Below are positions 44,539 through 52,404 of a stretch of 64,000 bases of DNA, in pieces. The stretch spans positions 1-64,000 of the forward strand of contig CAMVOS010000001.1 in the NCBI GenBank assembly GCA_947169185.1, read 5' to 3'. Every line of letters starts with the position of its first letter. Position 1 is the stretch's first letter. The notes under the pieces were generated by a model. That model worked only from the letters and a program-made list of their open reading frames with translations. It was not told the DNA's origin and made no database searches. The position numbers and the translations under genes were made by a program. Source of the DNA: an uncultured Prevotella sp. (GTDB lineage Bacteria > Bacteroidota > Bacteroidia > Bacteroidales > Bacteroidaceae).

Positions 44539-46950
44539 ATGAGACATTGTAAATTGATCTTGGTTTGTCTGGCAGCGTTATTCGCTGCCTGCCAACAGCA
44601 CGACGAAACGAATATGGAACAACAGATTAATGAGCTCTACGAGCGCATGTCACAAGCTGAGCGTATTGCCCAGTTGCGTAGCATGTATATGGACGACCTC
44701 TTCGATGAGCAGGGACGTCTTGACACCAACCAGTGTCGCAAACTCATCCCCAATGGTATTGGTCATTTCTCGCAGTACGCCAGTCAGAAACAACTGGAAC
44801 CCAACGTGCTGCGCGATCGTGTGGCTGCTGTCCAAGAGTGGTTGATGAAACATACGCCCAACGGTATTCCTGCGCTGTTCCACGAAGAGGTGTTGTCGGG
44901 GCTGAATACGCGTGGTGCTACCATCTATCCGCAACAGATAGGGCAGGCCTGTTCGTTTAATACCGAACTGGCCGAGCTGAAGACGCGCCAGACAGCTACT
45001 GCCATGCGTAAGATGGGTGGTGTGTTGTCGCTGTCGCCGATGGTCGACGTGTGTCGCAACCCCTCGTTCAATCGTCTCGAGGAGTCGTATGGCGAGGATG
45101 CCTACCTGTCAGCAGCGATGGGCGTGGCCTTTGTGCGTGGACTGCAGCAAGGCGACCTCACTGAGGGCGTTGGCGCCTGTTCGAAACACTACCTCGGCTA
45201 CGGCGGTGGTGGCGATGCCCCTGAACAGGAACTCATGGAGGATATCCTCATGCCCCACGAGGCCATGATTCGCTTGGCTGGCAGCCGTTGTGTCATGCCG
45301 GGCTATCATGCCATGAGGAACGCTCCCGTTACTTGTGTGGCAGATAGTGCCATTCTGAACGACATTTTGCGTGGCTACATAGGTTTCGATGGCATGGTGG
45401 TCAGCGACTATACGGCCATCGACCAGCTGCCTGGCCTCGCCACCCCTGCCGAGAAGGCTGCTGCTGCCATCAATGGCGGATGCGATGTCGACTTCCCCAC
45501 GGGTGCCAACTTCCAGTATCTGCCTGAAGCCATCGCGCAGGGACTCGTAGCTCCCGAGGTGCTGGAGCGTGCTGTGAAGAATGTGCTGCGCTATAAGTAC
45601 CGTTGTGGCCTGTTCGACAGCAAGCCATACCTCTATGCCAAGGGCGACATCCGTCTTGACACACCCGAAGAGCGCCAGACGTCCTACGAGATTGCCACCC
45701 AGTCGATTGTCCTCCTCCAGAACGATAGTAATCTCTTACCTCTTACCTCTCACCTCTCACCTCTAAAAATCCTCCTCACCGGTCCCAATGCCAACACCAT
45801 GTGGGCCATGTGTGGCGACTACTCGTTCCCTGCTATGACCTATTTCTGGAAACGTGTAGAGACCGACCTCGACCATCCGCATGTCATCACGCTGCTCGAA
45901 GGTATGCGCGATCGTCTGCCTGAAGGCGACACGCTGTTGTATAGTCGGGGTTGCGACTGGACGGAGGAGATAGAGACCAAGTTCTCGCATGTGGGCGACA
46001 AGCGCTCATGGGAGTATCCGCTGCTGCATCGTAAGGTGGACGCTGGCGAAGAGGCCAATCGCGAGGAAGCGCTTGCTATGGCCGACTCTGCCGATGTCAT
46101 CATTGCTGCCATGGGCGAGAATGTGATGCTGTGTGGTGAGAACCGCGATCGTCAGGGACTCCGCCTGCCAGGCAAGCAGCAGGAGTATGTCGAGGCACTG
46201 CTGGCCACGGGCAAACCCGTCGTGCTGGTACTGTTTGGAGGTCGTGCACAGGTCATCTCAGGTATTGCAGAACGTTGTGCTGCCGTCATCCAGGCGTGGT
46301 ATCCTGGCGAGGAGGGTGGTCATGCCGTTGCCGACATCCTCTTTGGCAACGTGTCGCCATCAGCCAAACTCGCTGTCAGCTATCCTGCTGAAGAGATCTA
46401 CGAACCCATCTGCTACAGCTATCCCGCTTCTTCCAAGGAAAATAACCCTTCACCCTCCTCTCTTCTCTCTCCTCCCTCCTCCAAAATCGCCTGGCCTTTT
46501 GGCCATGGCCTGAGCTATACCACTTTCGAGTACAAGCACCTGGCTGTCGAGGACGGCATATGCACCAGCGAACCCTTCGTCAACATCTCCTTCGAGGTGA
46601 AGAACACGGGTAAGGTCAGTGCTACAGAAATCGCCCAGATCTACATCTCACCAGCCTCTGACTCACCTCTCACCTCTCATCTCTCACCTCTGAAACTCCA
46701 AGGCTTTGCCCGTGTCACGTTGGAGCCCCGTCAGAGCAAGACTGTCCGTGTCCGTCTTTATACCGAACAGTTGGGCTTCTACAGTCTTGAGGGTGGTGAG
46801 CGCCGTTGGAACGTGCTGCCTGGCAAGTATCTCGTCAAGATTGGTGCCTCCTCTGCCGATATCCGTCTGGAGGACCAGGTGACCCTCGTTGGTGACACCA
46901 TCCACAAACCCTTGCGCGAACAATATCTCTCCGACGTCACGATAGAGTAA
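44539..46950 (+). CDS. GH3 beta-glycosidase (beta-xylosidase/beta-glucosidase type) lipoprotein
   Basis: An 803-residue GH3 enzyme with a lipoprotein-like signal (LFAAC, Cys18). The TIM barrel shows IPALFHEEVLSGLN, SPMVDVCRNPSFNRLEESYGED, a KHYLGYG substrate-binding segment and the nucleophile in GMVVSDYTAID (Asp290). The alpha/beta sandwich contains the acid/base region MGENVMLCGENRDR, and a fibronectin-III-like C-terminus is present. In this operon, xylo-oligosaccharide trimming is the likely job. Three loops are encoded in frame by CTCACCT/CTCCTCT heptamers: about 397-409, 635-650 and 708-719, the first and last giving the same peptide TSHLSPLK. Last gene of the enzyme operon. Confidence 0.9.
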   Translation: MRHCKLILVCLAALFAACQQHDETNMEQQINELYERMSQAERIAQLRSMYMDDLFDEQGRLDTNQCRKLIPNGIGHFSQYASQKQLEPNVLRDRVAAVQEWLMKHTPNGIPALFHEEVLSGLNTRGATIYPQQIGQACSFNTELAELKTRQTATAMRKMGGVLSLSPMVDVCRNPSFNRLEESYGEDAYLSAAMGVAFVRGLQQGDLTEGVGACSKHYLGYGGGGDAPEQELMEDILMPHEAMIRLAGSRCVMPGYHAMRNAPVTCVADSAILNDILRGYIGFDGMVVSDYTAIDQLPGLATPAEKAAAAINGGCDVDFPTGANFQYLPEAIAQGLVAPEVLERAVKNVLRYKYRCGLFDSKPYLYAKGDIRLDTPEERQTSYEIATQSIVLLQNDSNLLPLTSHLSPLKILLTGPNANTMWAMCGDYSFPAMTYFWKRVETDLDHPHVITLLEGMRDRLPEGDTLLYSRGCDWTEEIETKFSHVGDKRSWEYPLLHRKVDAGEEANREEALAMADSADVIIAAMGENVMLCGENRDRQGLRLPGKQQEYVEALLATGKPVVLVLFGGRAQVISGIAERCAAVIQAWYPGEEGGHAVADILFGNVSPSAKLAVSYPAEEIYEPICYSYPASSKENNPSPSSLLSPPSSKIAWPFGHGLSYTTFEYKHLAVEDGICTSEPFVNISFEVKNTGKVSATEIAQIYISPASDSPLTSHLSPLKLQGFARVTLEPRQSKTVRVRLYTEQLGFYSLEGGERRWNVLPGKYLVKIGASSADIRLEDQVTLVGDTIHKPLREQYLSDVTIE
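45729..45764. repeat. CTTACCT/CTCACCT heptamer array inside GH3, site 1
   Basis: Five units with 7-bp period between the two GH3 catalytic domains. Confidence 0.8.
46444..46484. repeat. CTCTCCT-type degenerate heptamer array inside GH3, site 2
   Basis: Pyrimidine-rich drifting repeat encoding PSPSSLLSPPSS before the AWPFGHGLSYT strand. Confidence 0.6.
46659..46692. repeat. CTCACCT heptamer array inside GH3, site 3
   Basis: Four to five units in a loop of the fibronectin-like domain, encoding SPLTSHLSPLK. Confidence 0.8.
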
Positions 46951-46986
46951 GCATCATCAGTCTACAAAAGATCGGGCCAACTAATA

Positions 46987-47011
46987 ACACAAAGGGTCAG
47001 ACCCTTTGTGT
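46987..47011. repeat. REP-like 12-bp perfect inverted repeat
   Basis: ACACAAAGGGTC and GACCCTTTGTGT separated by 1 nt. The GGGTC core with AAAG/CTTT is REP-like in shape. It could also stop transcription weakly after GH3. Confidence 0.65.
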
Positions 47012-47068
47012 GGTCTGAGCAAACAAACATATCGGGGACTCACGCAGAACGCTGCTTGGGTCCCTTTT

Positions 47069-47121
47069 ACTCTGTGAAACTCTGTGTCTCTGTGTGAGAA
47101 TAAAAGCAGCCTCTGTGTGAG
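47069..47121. repeat. Dispersed CTCTGTG repeat, copy 2
   Basis: Three CTCTGTG cores ending TGTGAGAATAAAA, plus a further CTCTGTGTGAG; closely similar to the copy in the corA leader. Confidence 0.6.
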
Positions 47122-47129
47122 CCCTCCCC

Positions 47130-47230
47130 TCACGCGCTCCGAGCAGACGGGCCACGAGGTCCGAGCTCGTGGGCTTCGAGGTCCGAGCAGACGCCTCAAG
47201 AGGTCCGAGAAGACCCCCTCACGAGGCCAA
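47130..47230. repeat. GC-rich AGGTCCGAG repeats
   Basis: GAGGTCCGAG-type units recur about every 20-30 bp (around 47155, 47178 and 47200), a composition unlike the flanking DNA. No credible ORF is seen. Confidence 0.5.
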
Positions 47231-47245
47231 AGGGGACACCAAAAT

Positions 47246-47439
47246 GGTACTTTGGTACTTGGTACTTTGGTACTTTTTGGTGTTTTTTAAATGCACAGAC
47301 GGATAGAATAGTTATATATAATATAAATATTATATATAACTATTAAATAATTTAACATTTATCACTCACTTATCTTCTGTCTTCCCTTGAACCAATAATT
47401 TTCGGCAAAAAGTACCAAAGTACCGCGTACCAAAGTACC
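47246..47439. repeat. Nested palindrome: inverted GGTACTTT iterons around a perfect AT-rich palindrome
   Basis: The left arm (47246-47278) carries GGTACTTTGGTAC twice. The right arm (47407-47439) is its reverse complement with 31 of 33 positions matching. Near the middle, 47307-47344 is a perfect palindrome with 18-bp arms and a 2-nt centre, made almost entirely of A and T. The design recalls an iteron-flanked origin or cruciform site. Confidence 0.8.
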
Positions 47440-47528
47440 GAATATTTCATTTTACCTCTCAAAAATTTTGTACTTTCATTTTTATTTCTTACTTTTGCAA
47501 ATAGATTATTGCATTACAAGCTAAAACA

Positions 47529-47687
47529 ATGGAACGCGACATATATACATCTAAGCCCCTGAGCACTTCGAATCCTTTAGGATTTTGGGGAGGCAATTTA
47601 TTGAATAGCGCCCCGTTGCGCACCTGTTCGTTTATCCTTTTGTCCTTAATAATGGTCTCCTTCCTGTGCCTTGCGTGCTCGAAGTAA
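47529..47687 (+). CDS. Small 52-residue hydrophobic-tailed protein, unknown
   Basis: The frame runs from ATG at 47529 to TAA at 47685. The N-terminal half is polar (ERDIYTSKPLSTSNPLGFWGG). The C-terminal half is one hydrophobic segment (CSFILLSLIMVSFLCLAC) with SK at the end, so a tail-anchored membrane peptide is possible. A TACTTTTG box lies about 30 bp upstream and a strong terminator about 20 bp downstream, which together support a real short transcript. I recognise no family. It could be a product of the neighbouring palindromic element or a toxin-like small membrane protein; neither is shown. Confidence 0.4.
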   Translation: MERDIYTSKPLSTSNPLGFWGGNLLNSAPLRTCSFILLSLIMVSFLCLACSK

Positions 47688-47704
47688 ACATGGCTTGAAA
47701 AGAA

Positions 47705-47737
47705 AAGAGGGTATTCGACAGTGAATACCCTCTTTTA
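47705..47737. terminator. Bidirectional intrinsic terminator
   Basis: AAGAGGGTATTC pairs perfectly with GAATACCCTCTT around a 6-nt loop, with AAAAGAAA on one side and TTTTATTT on the other. It serves the small ORF on the plus strand and the TPR gene on the minus strand. Confidence 0.9.
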
Positions 47738-47757
47738 TTTGAAATACCGTTGTATTC

Positions 47758-49191
47758 TTATTTGGTAGATTCGAGAATCTGCTTGGCAATCTCGTTCTCA
47801 GGATCGATGGCCTGGAGCTTGAGAGCGAACTGCTTGGCAGTCTCCTTGTCTTCCTTGACGATGAAGTTGTAGGCAATCATGTAGCGGTAAGACTCGATGA
47901 TGCGGGCGCGCTCGGTAGCGTCCTTCTCGGCACGAGGCTCGATGAGCTCGATGAGCTTCTCGTAGTAGGGCTTGGCGAGACCAAGCTTAGAGTCGGGGTC
48001 CATCTGTGCGTTGACGCGTGCACGCATGAAGTTGGCATACTCCTGAGCCTGCTCGTACTTGGCAGCGAGGTCGCCATAAACGGCATCGGCCTCGATGAAG
48101 GCAGCCTTCTTGGCTTCGGCATCCTGAAGAGAACCGCCATGCTGCATGTGGAGACCAGCGAGACCAGCCATATCGTTGGCTGTGGGCTTCTCCTGATTGC
48201 TCAGATAGTCCTTGTAGTGCTTGATGGCATTGGGATAGTCTTTCTGGGCTTTGTAGGCATCAGAGAGCTGCTTGACGACACCAGCGCGCTTGGCTTTGTT
48301 GTCCATATCCTCCTGGGCGAGGGCCAGCTCGTACATCTCGATAGCTTTCTGGTGGTTCTTGGCACCAGCATAGGCATTGCCACAGTAGGTGTAGTCGTAG
48401 TAAGAGAACTTGGCAGAGTCGCTCTTGTGGAACAGGGCATCGGCATACTGCAGAGCCTCGTCGTAGCGTTTCAGCTCGGTGAGGTTGAAGAAAGCCAGAC
48501 GGTTGAATGCTGCGTGGCGTGGATTCTTTGTAAGACCGAACTTAGCCACCTCGAGGGCCTTGTCATATTTCTGCTTGAAGAAGGCTGACATGGCATAGTC
48601 GCTGAGGTCGCGCTCTTCCATCTTTGCCTTGTCGGCTTTGTCGTAGGCTGCCAGAGCCTTGTCGAACTCGTTAGACATATAGTAGATGCGGCCAGCGAGG
48701 GCGTCGACAGCCAGGTCGGGACGCTGTACGCGCAGGTCGTTCAGCTTGGCAACGGCACCAGCAGGGCTAATCTTGCGATAGACGTTGGCGTACTTGTAGT
48801 AGGCATCGGGATTCTTGGGGTCTACATAGATAGCCTGCTCGTACTGGGCTGCGGCACCACCACCATTGTCGCCTAAGGCATCGATGTCGCCCAGCAGGAT
48901 GAAGGCGGGAGCGCACTTGTTCTTAGAGGCCTGCAGTGCGAGTTCGGCATACTGCTTGGCATTGGCGGTGTCCTTAGCCTCGAAGAAGGCGCGTCCGAAG
49001 GCAACCAGATTCTCGGCATTCTTCTTGTTGGCCTTGAAGAATGGCTTCATCTGCTTGTCGAGATCGGCGGGTTTGCTACTGATAATCTTCTTAACGGCAT
49101 CGATGTCGGCCTTTGAACCGTCCTGTGCCTGTGCATTAGCGCCATAACCTAAGGTCAGCGCTGCGATGAATAAATATTTGATTGCTTTCAT
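47758..49191 (-). CDS. Periplasmic TPR-repeat protein at the end of the Ton operon
   Basis: A 477-residue protein with signal peptide (to NAQAQ, about 23) and about eight to nine TPR-like helical pairs. Examples are AFGRAFFEAKDTANAKQYAELAL, AAQYEQAIYVDPKNPDAYYKYANVY, AIEMYELALAQEDMDNKAKR and AIKHYKDYL. TPR proteins serve as scaffolds for protein contacts. It lies 82 bp behind the PstS-like gene on the same strand and probably belongs to the ExbB-ExbD-ExbD-TonB operon. A role in assembling or loading the Ton machinery is inference from position. It is followed by a shared terminator. Confidence 0.78.
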   Translation of the reverse strand: MKAIKYLFIAALTLGYGANAQAQDGSKADIDAVKKIISSKPADLDKQMKPFFKANKKNAENLVAFGRAFFEAKDTANAKQYAELALQASKNKCAPAFILLGDIDALGDNGGGAAAQYEQAIYVDPKNPDAYYKYANVYRKISPAGAVAKLNDLRVQRPDLAVDALAGRIYYMSNEFDKALAAYDKADKAKMEERDLSDYAMSAFFKQKYDKALEVAKFGLTKNPRHAAFNRLAFFNLTELKRYDEALQYADALFHKSDSAKFSYYDYTYCGNAYAGAKNHQKAIEMYELALAQEDMDNKAKRAGVVKQLSDAYKAQKDYPNAIKHYKDYLSNQEKPTANDMAGLAGLHMQHGGSLQDAEAKKAAFIEADAVYGDLAAKYEQAQEYANFMRARVNAQMDPDSKLGLAKPYYEKLIELIEPRAEKDATERARIIESYRYMIAYNFIVKEDKETAKQFALKLQAIDPENEIAKQILESTK

Positions 49192-49273
49192 AATCGTTTG
49201 TATTTAAGTTATACTTAATGTTTCTAATCTCTTATGTCTGTATGACGAATGACCAACCAAAAAGTTTATCTTT

Positions 49274-50233
49274 TTATTGATTATTCACAATTACCTCGCG
49301 GCGGTTCATGGCTGCCTGGATGGGCAGAAGACCGGACTGGAGGATGATGGTCTGTCCCTTAGGCAGACGGCAGAAATGGGCAAAATTCGAGGGCAGTCCA
49401 GAGCGCGGCTCGTTGAGCAGGGCATAGATGGTGCGTACCAGCGGATAGTTGCCATTATATAGGTAGTACTGATAGGGTCGCCAACTGTTCTGTGCGGTGG
49501 CAGAGTCCATGCGGCTGACCTTCATGACTTGGATGTTCTTCTTGAAGGTGACATTGGTGGTGTCGCGGCTGTCGTTGAGCCAGTTGGAACCAATGATACC
49601 CATAGCGTTGGGGTGTTGTTCCACATAGTCGATAACGGCCTTGCTGGTCTTGACGGCTCCGATGTTGGGGGCCTTAATCTCCTGACCTCCGAGAATGGAG
49701 TCTACGCACCAGCGGACGGTGCTGGACAGGGGATTGTCGAAGACTACGTCGATTTCGCCCAGTTTTGACTTGGGGTAGATGTCGCTCCACTTGACCAGTT
49801 CGCCTTGGAGGATACGACGGAAGTCCTTGACGGTGATACAGGTGTCGGGATTGGTGTTGTTGGTGATGATGGCCAGTCCGTCGTAAGCCAGGGCATACGT
49901 GCGTGGCAGATAACGGCGGTCGCGCAGGTTCTGCTCTTCTTTCTCCGTCAGACGACGGGTGGTGAAGGCGAGCCAGGTCTCGAGGCGCATCAACTTCTGC
50001 ACAGCCTCCTGTTCGTTGGTGTACTGTGCTTCGAGGGTGTCGAGCAGGTTTTGGTAGAGGAAGATCTGCAGTTCTTCGTCCAGAATGGGTTGGAAACTGG
50101 CGTCAGCCACAAAATAGCGGGCTGCGCGCTGATAGTCCTGCTCCTCTTTAGTATTTTTAGGCTTGTTCCCACAAGCGAGGAACAAGCCTAAAATGAGTGT
50201 TAATCCAATTAAATTGAATGCGTTTCTATTCAT
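49274..50233 (-). CDS. PstS-like periplasmic substrate-binding lipoprotein in the Ton operon
   Basis: A 319-residue lipoprotein (lipobox LFLAC, Cys21) with the fold of phosphate-binding PstS proteins. ALAYDGLAIITNN, VKDFRRILQGELVKWSDI and NAMGIIGSNWLND correspond to the hinge and ligand-loop regions, and YPLVRTIYALLN to the C-terminal helix. No pstCAB transporter genes are nearby. The gene starts 2 bp behind tonB, so it is co-translated with the Ton machinery. Whether it binds phosphate or has been repurposed as a Ton accessory is unknown. Confidence 0.75.
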   Translation of the reverse strand: MNRNAFNLIGLTLILGLFLACGNKPKNTKEEQDYQRAARYFVADASFQPILDEELQIFLYQNLLDTLEAQYTNEQEAVQKLMRLETWLAFTTRRLTEKEEQNLRDRRYLPRTYALAYDGLAIITNNTNPDTCITVKDFRRILQGELVKWSDIYPKSKLGEIDVVFDNPLSSTVRWCVDSILGGQEIKAPNIGAVKTSKAVIDYVEQHPNAMGIIGSNWLNDSRDTTNVTFKKNIQVMKVSRMDSATAQNSWRPYQYYLYNGNYPLVRTIYALLNEPRSGLPSNFAHFCRLPKGQTIILQSGLLPIQAAMNRREVIVNNQ

Positions 50234-50235
50234 TA

Positions 50236-51066
50236 TTACTGAAGTCTGAAGGTTACAGGCAGGGTGTACTTTACGCGTACAGCCGAACCGTTCTGCTTAC
50301 CAGGAATCCAGTGAGGCATAGCCTTGGTCACGCGGATGGCCTCCTTGTCGAGTGACGGGTCTACTGACTTCACAACCTTGACGTCAGTAATAGAACCGTC
50401 GCGCTCAACCACGAAAGTCACGATGACACGACCCTGAACACCATTCTCCTCGGCAACTACCGGGTACTTGATGTTGCTGGACAACCACTGGAACAGGGCA
50501 GCCTGACCACCGGGGAACGAAGGCATCTGTTCTACAACGTCGAATACCTTGGTTTCCTCTTCCTTCGGAGGCTCCGGCTGTGCGATAACTTCCTTGGCCT
50601 TCAGCACTTCGCCTGCAGCCTCGTCGTTACCCTTCACATCGAAGGCACCGATGGCGGTGTTGGTTTTGCTCAGATCTTCCTGAGATTTAAGCTCTTCTTC
50701 GGGCTTTACTTCATCGTCCTTCTTAATTTCAGGAGCGGTGAACTTGACCGAACTCTTCACTTTCTCAACTTCAACTTTTTCAAGCTTCGGTTGCTCTTTG
50801 CGCTCAACTTTTGCTTCCTTCTTTTCAGCCAGCTTGGACAGCTCCACATCGGCCTCGATGGCAACGTCCTGTTTCATGGCGTTTTCAACGACACCCTTGA
50901 TGGCTACGAAGGCAGCAATTGCGGCACCGATAGCGAACATTACCAGCAAGGCCTTGACATTACGCTTGCCAGTCTCATTACGCAGCTGATAAGCACCGTA
51001 AGCCTGGTTCTTACCCTCGAATACGAGGTCGGACCATTTGCTGTCTATTAGATCAATCTTTGACAT
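50236..51066 (-). CDS. tonB: TonB energy transducer
   Basis: A 276-residue protein with a cytoplasmic N-terminus (FEGKNQAYGAYQLRN), one membrane anchor (about 38-58), and a charged Lys/Glu/Pro-rich periplasmic spacer (about 65-185). The C-terminal TonB domain (about 190-276) has FPGGQAALFQWLSSNIKYP, GRVIVTFVVERDGSITDVKVV and a final VRVKYTLPVTFRLQ. The N-terminal layout with YGAYxLR is typical of Bacteroidota TonBs. With the ExbB and ExbD proteins encoded upstream it would energise TonB-dependent receptors, including the thiamin receptor and the SusC proteins here. Confidence 0.93.
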   Translation of the reverse strand: MSKIDLIDSKWSDLVFEGKNQAYGAYQLRNETGKRNVKALLVMFAIGAAIAAFVAIKGVVENAMKQDVAIEADVELSKLAEKKEAKVERKEQPKLEKVEVEKVKSSVKFTAPEIKKDDEVKPEEELKSQEDLSKTNTAIGAFDVKGNDEAAGEVLKAKEVIAQPEPPKEEETKVFDVVEQMPSFPGGQAALFQWLSSNIKYPVVAEENGVQGRVIVTFVVERDGSITDVKVVKSVDPSLDKEAIRVTKAMPHWIPGKQNGSAVRVKYTLPVTFRLQ

Positions 51067-51097
51067 AACTTCTTACGTTTTAAATGTTTGACATTGA

Positions 51098-51745
51098 TTA
51101 CTTAACACCGGCCTTCTCGATCAATTCCTTGTCTTCAGGGCCAATCTTATCAATGACATACTTATCAATACTGCATATCAGCATCTCATCGAGCGCTGCA
51201 ATCATGTTCTCATACGTTGCCGTATCCAAAGGACGGATGATGACAGTCAGCGTAGGAATCTTCTCGCCATTAACGATACCCTTCTTCAGCTCCGACAATT
51301 TCTCCTGATACTGCTTATCAGTCATCGTGCTGCCATAGGCACTCTTCTTGGCGTCCAACTCCTTCTTGGCCATCATAATCTTGGCAACGGGGTTGATACC
51401 TTCCTCAGTGGTGTGATTGATGAGCACGTCACGGATACCTTTAGCACCATAGGTGGTCTCTTTCACACAAGTAGGATCATCGTATTTGGGAAGTCCGGCA
51501 ATGTACCAGATCTTGTTGTCAGCACCCAGATAGAATGTGAGGGTGTGAGAAGCCTTGGTCACTGACTTGTCTTCCTTGTCTACGTTCTGGTCGTTACTGG
51601 GCATCGTCAACTGCATAGCCTGAGGCTTTGCCAGAGTCGTACACAGCATGAAGAAGGTAATCAGAAGCATCATCATGTCTACCATTGGCGTGAAGTTCAC
51701 GCGGGTATCCATCTTCTTCTGCTTGGATAGATTCTTTTTTGCCAT
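51098..51745 (-). CDS. exbD: ExbD/TolR-family biopolymer transport protein (second copy)
   Basis: A 215-residue protein with one N-terminal membrane helix (VNFTPMVDMMMLLITFFMLCTTL, residues about 16-38). The essential aspartate of the proton channel is in PMVDMMMLL. The periplasmic domain is longer than in E. coli ExbD (141). It lies 3 bp behind the first exbD gene, and the pair may form a heterodimer around the ExbB pentamer. Confidence 0.9.
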   Translation of the reverse strand: MAKKNLSKQKKMDTRVNFTPMVDMMMLLITFFMLCTTLAKPQAMQLTMPSNDQNVDKEDKSVTKASHTLTFYLGADNKIWYIAGLPKYDDPTCVKETTYGAKGIRDVLINHTTEEGINPVAKIMMAKKELDAKKSAYGSTMTDKQYQEKLSELKKGIVNGEKIPTLTVIIRPLDTATYENMIAALDEMLICSIDKYVIDKIGPEDKELIEKAGVK

Positions 51746-51748
51746 ATC

Positions 51749-52363
51749 TTATTCCTCCGATGCAGTTTTAAGATTAGTAATCAACTGGTAACGGTTCTCG
51801 TTCATATCCTGAAGCTCGGACATCATGGCCTTGATGGTCTTGTATGGTGTCGAAGCATCGCACTTGATGCAGAGCTTAAGGTCAGGATTAGCGTCACGAG
51901 CGGCCTTTACCCACTCCTGGAACTCACTCTTTCCGCCATCGATACTATCGGTGGGGATGCCTAACTTCTGGATAGCTTCTGCCATCTTCTCAGGCTCGAG
52001 GCTGAGGTAGTCAGCCATCTTGGCGAGAGGAGCACCAATCATAGCATCCTCGCGGAAGTGCTTGATCTGGGTGGCATTGAGCGTGATGCCGAACTTGTCG
52101 GTCACTGCGTCCAGCATTGCCTGCATGTTGTTCTTGTTCTCCGTACCGACGTAGATGTTACCTTCTGGGCTAACCAGAATGTTCAGAACGTCGCTCTCCG
52201 GAATCTTTACCTCAGAGACAGAGTTAGGTGTGGTCACCTGGATAGGCTCTGGTGTGAGGAAAGTAGAGGTCAACATGAAGAAACACAGAAGCAGCGTCAT
52301 CACGTCTGACATGGGGGTCATGTCAATCCAGATGTCTTTTTTCTGTATCTTAACTTTAGCCAT
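51749..52363 (-). CDS. exbD: ExbD/TolR-family biopolymer transport protein (first copy)
   Basis: A 204-residue protein with the same plan as its neighbour: a short basic N-terminus, WIDMTPMSDVMTLLLCFFMLTSTFL as the membrane helix with the conserved Asp, and a periplasmic domain. The two copies are clearly diverged. It follows the ExbB gene at 41 bp in the order ExbB-ExbD-ExbD-TonB. Confidence 0.9.
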   Translation of the reverse strand: MAKVKIQKKDIWIDMTPMSDVMTLLLCFFMLTSTFLTPEPIQVTTPNSVSEVKIPESDVLNILVSPEGNIYVGTENKNNMQAMLDAVTDKFGITLNATQIKHFREDAMIGAPLAKMADYLSLEPEKMAEAIQKLGIPTDSIDGGKSEFQEWVKAARDANPDLKLCIKCDASTPYKTIKAMMSELQDMNENRYQLITNLKTASEE

Positions 52364-52404
52364 TCTAAAACGGTTTTAAAAGGTTTTTGAAATGGAACTA
52401 AAGA

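Noticed and set aside
49274..50233. Part of a pst phosphate uptake operon
   Set aside because: No pstC, pstA, pstB or phoU is present; the gene sits inside a Ton operon.
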